The position numbers and the translations under genes were made by a program. From the NCBI GenBank assembly GCA_014378845.1, contig JACMNB010000051.1, forward strand, positions 1-64,000: a stretch of DNA of 64,000 nucleotides, given 5' to 3'. Positions 45,901-53,706 of the stretch are shown here, piece by piece (positions within the stretch are counted from its first letter, which is position 1; each line of letters begins with the position of its first letter). This stretch comes from Methylotenera sp. (GTDB lineage: Bacteria; Pseudomonadota; Gammaproteobacteria; Burkholderiales; Methylophilaceae). The notes beneath the pieces are model-generated. The model saw only the letters and a program-made list of their open reading frames with translations, was not told the origin of the DNA and ran no database searches.

Positions 45901-46057
45901 ATTGGGTGCGGATAATCACCTGCGTATCGGATAAATCTGGAATCGCATCCAATGGCGTCCTGAGCATGGCAAAAACACCCCAAGCAACGACCATTAGTGT
46001 TGCAAGTAATACTAACAAGCGATTATTGGCGGACCAACGGATAAGTTGGGCAATCAT
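42932..46057 (-). CDS. cusA: CusA-type heavy-metal RND efflux pump
   Basis: This is a 1041-residue trimeric inner-membrane proton antiporter of the HME-RND (CusA/CzcA) family. It has twelve transmembrane helices with two large periplasmic loops. Features include [40 protein letters not shown], and the helix [20 protein letters not shown], which is the form seen in monovalent-cation (Cu/Ag) pumps rather than the DFGxxVDGA form of CzcA. It is expected to export Cu(I) or Ag(I). It overlaps cusB by four bases. Zinc or cobalt transport is less likely. Confidence 0.93.
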   Translation of the reverse strand: MIAQLIRWSANNRLLVLLATLMVVAWGVFAMLRTPLDAIPDLSDTQVIIRTQWPGQAPQIVENQLTYPLTTTMLSVPGVKTVRGYSFFGDSFVYILFNDGTDQYWARSRVLEYLSQISSKLPKGASPSLGPDATGVGWVYEYALVDRTGKHDLGELRALQDWFLKFELKTIPGVAEVATLGGMVRQYQVQVNPDKLRNYRIPLSKVVSAIQSANQETGGAVIETAEAEYMVRAHGYLESLDDFRNIPLSVSATGTPILLSDVARIQIGPELRRGVAELNGEGEVTGGVIVMRAGQNALQAIDAVKAKLATLKKSLPEGVEIVTTYDRSQFIKRAVDNLTHKLIEEFIVVALVCAVFLWHFRSALVAIVALPVGVLVSFIVMYYQGVNANIMSLGGIAIAIGAMVDAAIVMIENAHRQLETYKNAHGDPNNSQSIKVIIDAASEVGPALFFSLLIITLSFIPVFTLEAQEGKLFAPLAFTKTYAMAAAAGLSVTLIPVLMTIFIRGHIRPEHNNPLNRWLIAIYKPLLSKVLHYPKLTLGVALILVLITLYPLSKLGSEFMPPLDEGDLLYMPTALPGLSVSKAAEILQLSDRLIKTVPEVKSVFGKTGRAETATDPAPLEMLETTIQFKPRDEWRAGMTPEKLIKELDARLKIPGMANVWVQPIRNRIDMLSTGIKSPVGIKIGGADLATLEKLGEEVERLMKKLPSASSVIAERVTGGRYIDVKIDRLKIARYGLNIDEVQSLISTGIGGDNIGEKIDGLARFPINVRFPRELRDSVEKLKSLPIITQQGATVPLGEVAEIKVTDGPPMIKSENARPNVWVYVDIQDRDLGGFVKEAKTMLDKELQLPAGYSIAWSGQFEYFERASKRLSYVVPMTLGIIFILLFLAFKRITPAMLILGSLPFALVGAVWFLYFLGHHFSIASGVGMIALSGLAAEFGIIMLVYLDDAIERYRAAGKLNNKEDLYAALIEGAALRVRPKAMTVAVILAGLIPILIGTGTGSEAMSRIAAPMVGGMLTAPLLSLFVLPAAYMLLRRSYAKT

Positions 46058-47751
46058 GGTTTTGCACCTTCCATGCTATCTTTCATGTCATTTTTTGACG
46101 CTTGCGCTTTTTCAACCCGCTCAATCCTATATTGTGCTGGCGTATCAGGCTTTTCTGGTGCCTCAGCTTTTAAATCAAAGGTAACTTCATCGCCAGCTTT
46201 TAGATTACCGAGTTGCTTGCTATCTTTAACCTTGAAGCCCATGGTCATTGATGGCCAACCGAGTTCTGTGATTGGTTCGTGATTCAACGTAACATGACCT
46301 GACTTAACATCCACATCGACTACTTTGCCAAGGCCTCTTGGCATTTTGTCTAACGCCTTTTTTTCGGCTGACATCGGTTTGTCTTTACTCATTTGCATGT
46401 CTTTCATATCGCCCATGCCATGATCCATGCCTTTTTCCATTGATTTATCTTGCTGCGACTGATTTTGAGTAGGCTGATTTTGATTAGAAAGTCTAGCCAA
46501 TACACCAGATAGCGTAGCTTCGGAATCAATCAAAAACTGTCCTGAAACAACCACTTCCTCACCTTCAGACACACCACTTAACACCTCTGTGAAATTATCG
46601 CGTTCTTGACCTGTTGTAAGCTCTACAGGGCGATAGCCGCCTGATTTTTTTAAATCTCCTTCTTTTACAATCACAATTTTGCGCTTGCCCGTAGCGACAA
46701 TACTTTCAGTCGGCACAGATAAAGCCTCGTGTGTTTGCCCAGTAAACGCAACATTGGCATACATGCCCGGCCTCAACTGTTTAGTTTTGTTGGGCAACTC
46801 AATACGCACCTGCAAGGTTCTAGAGACCTCATTTAATGCTGGATAAAGATAGCTTACCTTGCCTTTAAAAGTTTCACTGGGCAGGCTTTGTAGTTGAATA
46901 GCTACTTCAATGCCAAGTTTTAATCTAGCCGTATCGCGCTCTGGCACTTCTGCAATCAACCACACTTGCGATAAATCAGAAATCTGCATCAATGAGCTAC
47001 CAGACATCAACTGCCCACCTTCGCGAACACCAAGCTCAGTCAGCACGCCCGGAGCTGGTGCATACACACCAAACCTTGGGCTAGGCTTGCCAGCTTTGGT
47101 AATAGCTGCAATTTCGCCCTCCACCATGCCAAGCAGTTTTAAGCGATTACGTGTCGCTTGCTTAAGTGAGCCGTCTGCATCTATTTGGTTTAGTGTTAAT
47201 AGCGTTAAATATTCCTGCTGCGCTGCCAATAATTCTGGCGCATAGATTTCAGCAATTTTTTGACCTTTATTCACTGGGTCGCCCACAGCACGCACATATA
47301 AACGCTCCACAAAGCCTGAGATGCGCGTTTGCACTACATAAAAACGCCTTTCGTCAGGTTCTATGCGCCCAACTGCAGAGAAAGATTCGCCAAAACTTTT
47401 TGCCTCAACTTTTGCGAGCCTTATGCCTAGGTTTTGCACGGTTTGTGACGAAATGCTGACTCCAGCTTCCTCAACTCCGCTACCACCAGCAGCAGATTCT
47501 GCGTATTTAGGTTCTAATTGCATATCCATAAATGGGGATTTGCCAGGTTTATCAAACTTTTGAGCAGGCACCATCGGGTCGTACCAGTATTTAACCGTTT
47601 TACCGCTATCGTCTTGAACTACGCCGTTGCTAATAGGCTGGCTTAGAGGTGATTTTTCCATCTTATCAGTAGTTTTTTGCCCAAAATACCAGCCCAAACC
47701 CATAAATAAGACTAATAAAATTGCCACTATTAAAAAATGAAATCGCTTCAT
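46054..47751 (-). CDS. cusB: CusB-type periplasmic adaptor with N-terminal metal-binding and C-terminal CusF domains
   Basis: This is a 565-residue adaptor. An N-terminal membrane anchor (about 5-23) is followed by a heavy-metal-binding module, [17 protein letters not shown], to [15 protein letters not shown] (54-85). The adaptor body follows (lipoyl, hairpin and barrel domains, about 100-430). A Met/His-rich linker ([20 protein letters not shown]) leads to a CusF-like domain (about 475-550) with the copper ligands in LNHEPI and GWPSMTMGF (His, Trp, Met, Met). E. coli encodes CusF separately, so here the chaperone is fused to the adaptor. It overlaps cusA by four bases. Confidence 0.93.
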   Translation of the reverse strand: MKRFHFLIVAILLVLFMGLGWYFGQKTTDKMEKSPLSQPISNGVVQDDSGKTVKYWYDPMVPAQKFDKPGKSPFMDMQLEPKYAESAAGGSGVEEAGVSISSQTVQNLGIRLAKVEAKSFGESFSAVGRIEPDERRFYVVQTRISGFVERLYVRAVGDPVNKGQKIAEIYAPELLAAQQEYLTLLTLNQIDADGSLKQATRNRLKLLGMVEGEIAAITKAGKPSPRFGVYAPAPGVLTELGVREGGQLMSGSSLMQISDLSQVWLIAEVPERDTARLKLGIEVAIQLQSLPSETFKGKVSYLYPALNEVSRTLQVRIELPNKTKQLRPGMYANVAFTGQTHEALSVPTESIVATGKRKIVIVKEGDLKKSGGYRPVELTTGQERDNFTEVLSGVSEGEEVVVSGQFLIDSEATLSGVLARLSNQNQPTQNQSQQDKSMEKGMDHGMGDMKDMQMSKDKPMSAEKKALDKMPRGLGKVVDVDVKSGHVTLNHEPITELGWPSMTMGFKVKDSKQLGNLKAGDEVTFDLKAEAPEKPDTPAQYRIERVEKAQASKNDMKDSMEGAKP

Positions 47752-47795
47752 TATTTATTCCTCAGTCTTTGCTTGCTTAAGTTAAGCTGCATGTC

Positions 47796-48116
47796 CTACT
47801 CAGCGTATCTTGGCGCCAATTGCATGTCCATAAAGGGCGATTTGCCAGGCTTATTAAAATGCCGACCTTCCACCATCGGATCTTCCCAATAAAGTACTTT
47901 TTTACCGCTATTATCTTGTTCTACATTCACGCCGCTCAAGTCGTCGGCCTTAATTTCATTAGGTAACATCGCGGTGGGCTTTACTTCAACTGGGGCGCTG
48001 TATTCCACAGCAGGCTTCATTGCTGCCTTATCCACACCTTCAGTATTATCTTGTTTAGAACAGCCAGCGATAGCGATTAATAATGTTGACATTGCTAAAA
48101 TTTGGTTCGTTTTCAT
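47796..48116 (-). CDS. Small lipoprotein with stand-alone heavy-metal-binding module
   Basis: This is a 106-residue lipoprotein from the ATG at 48116 (an ATG two codons upstream is equally close to the AAGGAA ribosome site). The lipobox is AIAGC (Cys19). After a ~45-residue spacer it ends with the YHS-related module LYWEDPMVEGRHFNKPGKSP, then FMDMQLAPRYAE, which is almost the same as residues 56-85 of the adjacent CusB. It is therefore a metal-binding module displayed on a lipid anchor, probably a copper donor to the efflux complex. It lies between cusB and the TolC gene, all on the same strand. Confidence 0.85.
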   Translation of the reverse strand: MKTNQILAMSTLLIAIAGCSKQDNTEGVDKAAMKPAVEYSAPVEVKPTAMLPNEIKADDLSGVNVEQDNSGKKVLYWEDPMVEGRHFNKPGKSPFMDMQLAPRYAE

Positions 48117-48146
48117 GATCATTTCCTTTTAATTTTGTTTAAGCGC

Positions 48147-49427
48147 TTAATGTTGTTTAAATAATTGATTATCGTTGAGTAAATAGCCAATTTTTACGGC
48201 AGCACGCTGCCTATCAGTTAGAATCGTCCAATGATCTAGCTCAATTTCAATCACAGCTCGGCGCGCTTGCCACACTTCACTCAGTGAATTTTTGCCTGTT
48301 GCATAACCTGCCTGAGCAACACTTAATCTAGCTTTTGCATTCGGAATTAAACTGGTTAAATGCACGTTTTCACGCGCTTCTGCAGCCTGTGCATCGGCTA
48401 GCGCAGCTTCTAAATCGGCTGATAATTCACGTCTTTTATCTTCAGTCATTTTTTGTGCTTTTTCAACTAATACCAGTTTTTCGGCTGTTCGTCGGTCTTG
48501 CCGGTTCGCTCTATCCAGTTGTAGATCAATAGAAACTTGAAAACTCAACATATCACTGCGGTCAGCGAAGCGTTTACCATAGTCAACCTCCCAACCCCAG
48601 TTTCGCTGCAGGTTCGCTCGCGCGCCATCGACTTCTAACTGCGCAACTTTTTCGCTTTGATGCGCATTTTGTAGCAGTGGATGTTTTTCAATTTCGGCAG
48701 AAGCAGCAGCCTTATTGGCAGAATTGGTCAAGTTATTGGACATTACTGGCAGTTCAGATGATATTGAACGTGCTGCTGATGCTCCAATCCAGCGCGCTAA
48801 CGCAGCTCTCGCTTTACGCTCGTCTCGCACAGCATAAATGCGCTTTTCATGGGTCATGGCTATTTCTGTGTCCATCGCCAAAACCTCACTGGTTTTAGCG
48901 CCGCCCGAACTCACTCCAGCCGCCAATACCTTACGCTCGGCCGCCATTTCATCCGCAATCCGTTGGTACAACTCAGATTTACGTTGCGCCTCATACGCAT
49001 CTAGCCAAGCCAAAGCTACGTCACGCTCAATGCTTCTAGCGGTGGCTATTTGCTCGGTTTGAAATTGGTCTGCCTCTGCCAGCATTCGGCTTGAGGCAAG
49101 CTCGCGTTTTTTAAGTGGAACCATTTCTTGAGTATAGCCAACGTTGAGCATAGTTTGGTCATCGCGATTAAAATTCAGCGCCGCACCAGTGGTGACGGGT
49201 AAATTAATCATGCCAAATTTAAGTTTAGGGTCTGGCAATTGGCCTTCTGCAACTGCCGCTTGGCGTGTTGAGGCCGCCGCATCGTCTAGCGACTGCAGCA
49301 AAGGTTGGCTTTGGGTAGCCAATTGAATGGCATCAGCTAAAGATAGCGGCTGCTCTGCTTGTGCAGCAAAGGTAAGCAACAGTAACCCGCTTAAAAGCAG
49401 GTAATTGCCCAATAATCGGATATTCAT
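48147..49427 (-). CDS. TolC-family outer-membrane factor of the cus operon
   Basis: This is a 426-residue protein from the ATG at 49427, chosen for the AGGAG six bases upstream. A signal peptide ends near AAQA. The body consists of two outer-membrane-efflux repeats with long coiled helices (for example LADAIQLATQSQPLLQSLDD; LPDPKLKFGMINLP). It is the presumed outer-membrane channel for CusBA (CusC role). Unlike E. coli CusC it shows no lipobox. The gene order is TolC, metal-binding lipoprotein, cusB, cusA. Confidence 0.9.
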   Translation of the reverse strand: MNIRLLGNYLLLSGLLLLTFAAQAEQPLSLADAIQLATQSQPLLQSLDDAAASTRQAAVAEGQLPDPKLKFGMINLPVTTGAALNFNRDDQTMLNVGYTQEMVPLKKRELASSRMLAEADQFQTEQIATARSIERDVALAWLDAYEAQRKSELYQRIADEMAAERKVLAAGVSSGGAKTSEVLAMDTEIAMTHEKRIYAVRDERKARAALARWIGASAARSISSELPVMSNNLTNSANKAAASAEIEKHPLLQNAHQSEKVAQLEVDGARANLQRNWGWEVDYGKRFADRSDMLSFQVSIDLQLDRANRQDRRTAEKLVLVEKAQKMTEDKRRELSADLEAALADAQAAEARENVHLTSLIPNAKARLSVAQAGYATGKNSLSEVWQARRAVIEIELDHWTILTDRQRAAVKIGYLLNDNQLFKQH

Positions 49428-49440
49428 AAGACACTCCTGT

Positions 49441-49480
49441 GACACTTAAAAAGTGGGTCACGCCAAAAGATAGGCGTGAC
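49441..49480 (-). terminator. Hairpin plus T-tract ahead of the cus operon (terminator or attenuator)
   Basis: On the minus strand, 8-base arms GTCACGCC/GGCGTGAC (49457-49480) enclose an 8-base loop. They are followed by CCACTTTTTAAG. The structure stands between the stop of the small Cys-rich gene (49490) and the ribosome site of the TolC gene. It would either end the small gene's transcript or act as an attenuator for the cus genes. Confidence 0.6.
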
Positions 49481-49489
49481 TAGGCTGAT

Positions 49490-49873
49490 TTAAGCAAGGA
49501 GTATAGGTGGGCGTTGCAGGTTGGGCGGTGAATGAGAAGTGTAGGTTTCGTTATGCGCAACGATGGCCTGCGAGCCAATCAATTCGAGCATCGAGTGAAT
49601 GGTTTGGGTGAGAGCTGTCATACCACATAAGCTTGCACAAAGCGTCGCGCAATTGGTTTTACAAGCTGTGTTATGTTTGCAACTGTCTTGCGTTTTGGTC
49701 ACGCTAGCCATGTGCATATTAGCCATATGGCAAGGCTTATTAATGGATTGATGTTCACTCATTTGCGCTTGCATCATGCTATTGCAGATGCTTATATTGG
49801 CCGCAGCAATGCCTTGCAGCGGTATTAGCAGCAGCAAAATCCAAGCAAAAAAATGTGAAAAATAGCGCGACAT
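49490..49873 (-). CDS. Small exported Cys/His/Met-rich protein heading the cus operon
   Basis: This is a 127-residue protein with a signal or membrane segment (about 5-25). Spaced Cys/Met/His follow (ICNSMMQAQMSEHQSINKPC; HMANMHMASVTKTQDSCKHN; CKTNCATLCASLCGM). It closes with SPPNLQRPPILLA. The PPNLQRPP end and overall form match small proteins encoded just before copper-resistance genes (DUF2946/CopL-like). It lies 62 bases upstream of the TolC gene with a hairpin and T-tract between. It may bind copper in the periplasm, or its translation may control the operon. Both are inference. Confidence 0.65.
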   Translation of the reverse strand: MSRYFSHFFAWILLLLIPLQGIAAANISICNSMMQAQMSEHQSINKPCHMANMHMASVTKTQDSCKHNTACKTNCATLCASLCGMTALTQTIHSMLELIGSQAIVAHNETYTSHSPPNLQRPPILLA

Positions 49874-49884
49874 AATTTTAGGAT

Positions 49885-49905
49885 AACTTAAATAGGCCTT
49901 AAGTT
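49885..49905. promoter_or_regulatory. Palindrome upstream of the small Cys-rich gene
   Basis: Perfect 7-base arms AACTTAA and TTAAGTT flank ATAGGCC, 12 bases upstream of the start at 49873 and touching the greB stop. It could be an operator for a copper-responsive regulator. No regulator gene is in the window to support this. Confidence 0.3.
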
Positions 49906-50432
49906 CAAGTAGCTATCGAGTCGATTGACGAGTACCGAATATCAATTACTTCAAATTCATCCACACTTTTTGGCGTAATCACTTTTATTGTATCGCCCAA
50001 ACCCTTGCCCAGCATGGCTTTTGCCAATGGCGACACCCAAGAAATGCTGCCATTAGTTGGGTCTAGCTCATCTTTACCCACAATACGGTAGGTCATTTCC
50101 GTATCATCCGCCAAATTAAATAAGCTAACCCAAGCACCAAAAAACACTTTTTCGAGATGTTGTTGCAGGCTTGAATCAACGATTTCAGCCAAATCCATAC
50201 GCCGCATTAAATGTCGGCAGCGGCTATCTATTTGGCGTAGGCGGCGTTTGCCATAAATATAATCACCGTTTTCAGAACGGTCACCATTGCTGGCCGCCCA
50301 CGAAACCGTGCGCACCACTTCTGGTCGCTCTATTTTGTAGAGTTGATGAAACTCCGCCTGTAACGCTGCAAAGCCTTGCGGCGTGATGTAGTTTTTTTCG
50401 TCGTTAATCGCTAATTGTGGAACACGCGCCAT
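49905..50432 (-). CDS. greB: GreB transcript cleavage factor
   Basis: This is a 175-residue Gre factor. It inserts its coiled coil into the RNA polymerase secondary channel and stimulates cleavage of backtracked RNA. The N-terminal coiled coil carries the acidic tip ASNGDRSENGDYIYGKRRLR, with the GreB-type motif. The C-terminal FKBP-like domain includes WVSPLAKAMLGKGLGDTI. GreB rather than GreA is indicated by YITPQGFAALQAEF and the YGKRRLRQID form. It is 21 bases downstream of a small membrane-protein gene on the same strand. Confidence 0.93.
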   Translation of the reverse strand: MARVPQLAINDEKNYITPQGFAALQAEFHQLYKIERPEVVRTVSWAASNGDRSENGDYIYGKRRLRQIDSRCRHLMRRMDLAEIVDSSLQQHLEKVFFGAWVSLFNLADDTEMTYRIVGKDELDPTNGSISWVSPLAKAMLGKGLGDTIKVITPKSVDEFEVIDIRYSSIDSIAT

Positions 50433-50453
50433 GATGTTAAAACCCAGGCAAAT

Positions 50454-50849
50454 CTATTTATCCATCACCGACACATTTTGCACAAAGTAACTGGTTTCGC
50501 CAAAACAGCTACTTGGAATACCTTTGTGTTCCTCATAGGTAAGGCTAACGCGCTTGCCGATTGATTCATTAATTTTTTTAGCCACTTCGGGGTCTTTTAC
50601 TGTAAATAAGAATTTTTCGGCTTGCGTGCCTGGCATCGAAACCAGCACCAATTCGCCCTCAAACGTTTTGCAAACAAAGCCTTTTTCAGATAATTTTTGC
50701 ACGTAGCCCACACGCTCACCCGATGAATAAACCCATTTAAGCGCGCCCCAAGTGTAAAGCGCGAACAATAAAACAGGTATTAGCAACAACCAAATAAAGA
50801 CTTTAAACAGTTTACTAACTTTCGATGGTTTGGTAATCAGGTCAGCCAT
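50454..50849 (-). CDS. Conserved small membrane-anchored protein of unknown function
   Basis: This is a 131-residue protein with one N-terminal hydrophobic helix (about 15-37, KVFIWLLLIPVLLFALYTWG). A short extracytoplasmic domain follows, with two Cys (GFVCKTF and PSSCFGE) that may form a disulfide, and a YSSGERVGYVQKLSEKGFVC opening common to betaproteobacterial homologues. I do not recognise a function. A good ribosome site (AAGGAATC) precedes the ATG. It is probably co-transcribed with greB. Confidence 0.7.
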   Translation of the reverse strand: MADLITKPSKVSKLFKVFIWLLLIPVLLFALYTWGALKWVYSSGERVGYVQKLSEKGFVCKTFEGELVLVSMPGTQAEKFLFTVKDPEVAKKINESIGKRVSLTYEEHKGIPSSCFGETSYFVQNVSVMDK

Positions 50850-50943
50850 AACGATTCCTTTTTTTTAATATGCAATAAACTTATTTTAACACTACTGTTG
50901 CCGAAGGCTACTTTAGAAAAGCATTATCCAATAAAATGTGAGT

Positions 50944-53706
50944 ATGCAAAACTGCTTTATTTTATGCCCTACTGCGCGCTTAGTGCGCGCGATTCAAGCG
51001 GATATTGCGCGCGCACAGCTGCAATCTGGCTGTACGCAGTGGCAAAGCGCGCCTGTACACACGCTAGCTGGCTGGCTAGATAGCATGACTGAAGCTGCAA
51101 TTTTGGCAGGCAATATTGCGCAGCCACAAACCTTGCTAGCGCCGTTTAATGAGCAATTGTTGTGGGAGGAAACCATTACGCAATCGCTTAAAAAAAATAT
51201 CTTTGGTGACTTGTTTGATGTGTCTGGCCTGGCCAATGCGGCAATGGAGGCCAATAAATATATGCTCGCTTGGCATTTGCATATACCGCGTGAGCATCAA
51301 GCTGAAGAGTCGCGCCAATTTTTGCAATGGCAACGCGCCTTTACGCAGCGCTGCCAACAACTTAATGTGCTTGAGAGTGTGCGCTATGTTGATTGGCAGT
51401 TAGATTGCTTAGCGCAAGGTAAAATCCAGCTTGCAGAGCATATAGCCTTTGCAGGTTTTGACCAAACTGCGCCGCAAGAACAGCGTTTGCGTACCATTTT
51501 AATAACGCGCGGCGTGCAAGTGAGTGAATATTTAACAACTAGCACTAAGCCTGCAATAGCCCAGCATGTAAGCTTAGATAATATCGATGCCGAGTGCCGC
51601 GCGGCAGTGGCTTGGGCACAGCAACAATTAGATGAAAATCCAAACGTAAAAATTGCTATAGTCGCGCCGCAACTCAGTGAAGTTCGCAATCAACTGGCTG
51701 ATTTATTGGACGATATTTTTTTTCCTGCTAGCCTGCGCCCTAGCCTTGCCGATGTCGCCAAAAACTACAATTTCTCGCTCGGCACGCCGCTGATTCAGCA
51801 GCCGATTATTCAAGCCGCGCTCAATTTGCTGCGCCTGCTTACCGCTTATCAATTGCAGCAGCCTGATATTACAACTGTTTTGCTGTCGCCATTTTGGTCT
51901 GCCAACCAGCAAGAAGCCGATGCGCGCGCCATGCTGGACGCTAAAATGCGCGACAAACTGCCGATGCAGTTATCGCTAGCGCGCTTTGTTGAATTTGCAC
52001 AAAAACAGCATGACAATGGCTTAAGTATCGAGCAGCTATTTGCGCATTTAAACGCAGCTATGGCTATTTCGAGTAATCGCGCTATGCCCTCACAATGGGC
52101 GCTAAACCTTGATTCATTACTAACCGCGCTGGGCTGGCCTGGCGAGCGTAGCATTAGTAGCCTTGAGTATCAAGCCATCAGCGCTTGGCAAAAGGCTTTA
52201 CAACAATTAGCCAAATTAGATGTGCTAGGCAAAAACTTGTCGCCTAACGAAGCGGTGCTGCGTATGCAGCAAATATGCACCGCGCAAGTGTTTCAGGCTG
52301 AAACTACGTTTGAACCTAGCATCCAAATTGTTGGCATTATGGAGGCGCTCAGCACGCCAATAGACGCTCTGTGGTGCATGCAAATGAACGACCATATTTG
52401 GCCGCCACCTGCTCGCCCCAACCCGCTGCTACCAGCGTTTATTCAACGTGCCGCCAGCGTACCAGGGGCAGATAACCATATTCAAGCCGTATTTGCGGCT
52501 AATATTCATCAGCGCTTAATACACTCGGCAAGCCACATTATTTTTTCGAGCAGTAAAACCGAAAATGAGAGCCAATTACGCGCATCGCCACTCATTAAAG
52601 AGCTTGCAACATTAACAAATACGCTGCTCGCGGCCACGCTTGCCGAACAATTAAGCCAACTTGGCAACGCCAATTTAACACAGCTAGAAGACCATATTGC
52701 GCCACCCATTCAAGCGGGTGACCATGTGTCTGGCGGCACTGGTTTACTCAAGGCGCAAGCCATTTGCCCTGCTTGGGCATTTTACCAATATCGACTGGGC
52801 GCAAAAGCCTTAAAAACGCCCAGCAATGGCTTAGATAATATGGATCGCGGCTCGCTTGTACACGCAGTTTTAGAGCGTTTTTGGCATCCAAATGAGCAGT
52901 TTCGACACGATGAGTTTCGACACGATGAGTTTCGTCATTTTGCTGATTTGCGCGATATGTCGGTAGATGATTTTACAAAAGCCATCAATATCGCCATTCG
53001 CCGCACGCTGCAGGATTTTGAAGAGAAAACAAATATTGCCTCAAAAACCGTGTTAGAACTCGAGCACGAACGGCTCTACAAGCTAATAGCTGCTTGGTTG
53101 CAGCATGAAAAAGAACTCGGCGTTTCGTTTAAAATTGTCGACTGCGAAGCCGAGAAAAAAGTGTACATTTGTGGCATCGAAATCACGCTAAAAATTGACC
53201 GCATTCAGCAATTTGAAAACGGCGCATTAGCATTTATCGATTACAAAACTGGCCAAGAACCCAAAATGAGCAGCTGGGATGAGACTCGCATTACCGAGCC
53301 ACAACTACCAACCTATGCTAGTTTTTGGGCCGCTTTTGGCGCAGATGATGCACAAATAAATAGTCAAGTATCCAGCGTGCAATTTGGCTTGGTAAAAATT
53401 GCCGACCACGCATTTATTGGCGTTTCAACTGACAATTTTGAAACCGATTCCGATAAACGTAAACCCAAATTTTTACAAGCATTTACTGATTGGAAAAGCT
53501 TGCTAAACCACTGGAAAGACAGCATTGAGGCCATTGCGCAAGAAATTAAAATGGGCGAAGCGGCAGTAAAATTTAATCATGAAAACGACTTAATGTACTG
53601 CGAGGTTTTGCCGCTATTGCGCCTGCCAGAGCGACAATTGCAGTTTGAAAGATTTCAAAAGGTTAGCGGGCAAAAAAGTCATCTGAAAAAAAGTGGTGTT
53701 TTATGA
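50944..53706 (+). CDS. AddB-like PD-(D/E)XK nuclease of double-strand-break repair
   Basis: This is a ~920-residue protein; the start is uncertain between GTG 50938 and ATG 50944. It resembles the betaproteobacterial 'probable DNA repair protein' family that substitutes for AddB/RecC. The N-terminal part is a degenerate UvrD-like helicase fold. The C-terminal ~250 residues are a PD-(D/E)XK nuclease with RGSLVHAVLERFW, ALAFIDYKTGQEP and ITEPQLPTYASFWA. A 15-base duplication at 52900-52929 gives FRHDEFRHDEFRHF. The end overlaps the AddA-like gene by four bases (ATGA), so the two subunits are co-translated. It is expected to process DNA ends for RecA. Confidence 0.85.
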   Translation: MQNCFILCPTARLVRAIQADIARAQLQSGCTQWQSAPVHTLAGWLDSMTEAAILAGNIAQPQTLLAPFNEQLLWEETITQSLKKNIFGDLFDVSGLANAAMEANKYMLAWHLHIPREHQAEESRQFLQWQRAFTQRCQQLNVLESVRYVDWQLDCLAQGKIQLAEHIAFAGFDQTAPQEQRLRTILITRGVQVSEYLTTSTKPAIAQHVSLDNIDAECRAAVAWAQQQLDENPNVKIAIVAPQLSEVRNQLADLLDDIFFPASLRPSLADVAKNYNFSLGTPLIQQPIIQAALNLLRLLTAYQLQQPDITTVLLSPFWSANQQEADARAMLDAKMRDKLPMQLSLARFVEFAQKQHDNGLSIEQLFAHLNAAMAISSNRAMPSQWALNLDSLLTALGWPGERSISSLEYQAISAWQKALQQLAKLDVLGKNLSPNEAVLRMQQICTAQVFQAETTFEPSIQIVGIMEALSTPIDALWCMQMNDHIWPPPARPNPLLPAFIQRAASVPGADNHIQAVFAANIHQRLIHSASHIIFSSSKTENESQLRASPLIKELATLTNTLLAATLAEQLSQLGNANLTQLEDHIAPPIQAGDHVSGGTGLLKAQAICPAWAFYQYRLGAKALKTPSNGLDNMDRGSLVHAVLERFWHPNEQFRHDEFRHDEFRHFADLRDMSVDDFTKAINIAIRRTLQDFEEKTNIASKTVLELEHERLYKLIAAWLQHEKELGVSFKIVDCEAEKKVYICGIEITLKIDRIQQFENGALAFIDYKTGQEPKMSSWDETRITEPQLPTYASFWAAFGADDAQINSQVSSVQFGLVKIADHAFIGVSTDNFETDSDKRKPKFLQAFTDWKSLLNHWKDSIEAIAQEIKMGEAAVKFNHENDLMYCEVLPLLRLPERQLQFERFQKVSGQKSHLKKSGVL

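Noticed and set aside
37163..49873. Copper island as an integrative mobile element.
   Set aside because: No integrase, transposase, tRNA target or flanking direct repeats were seen.
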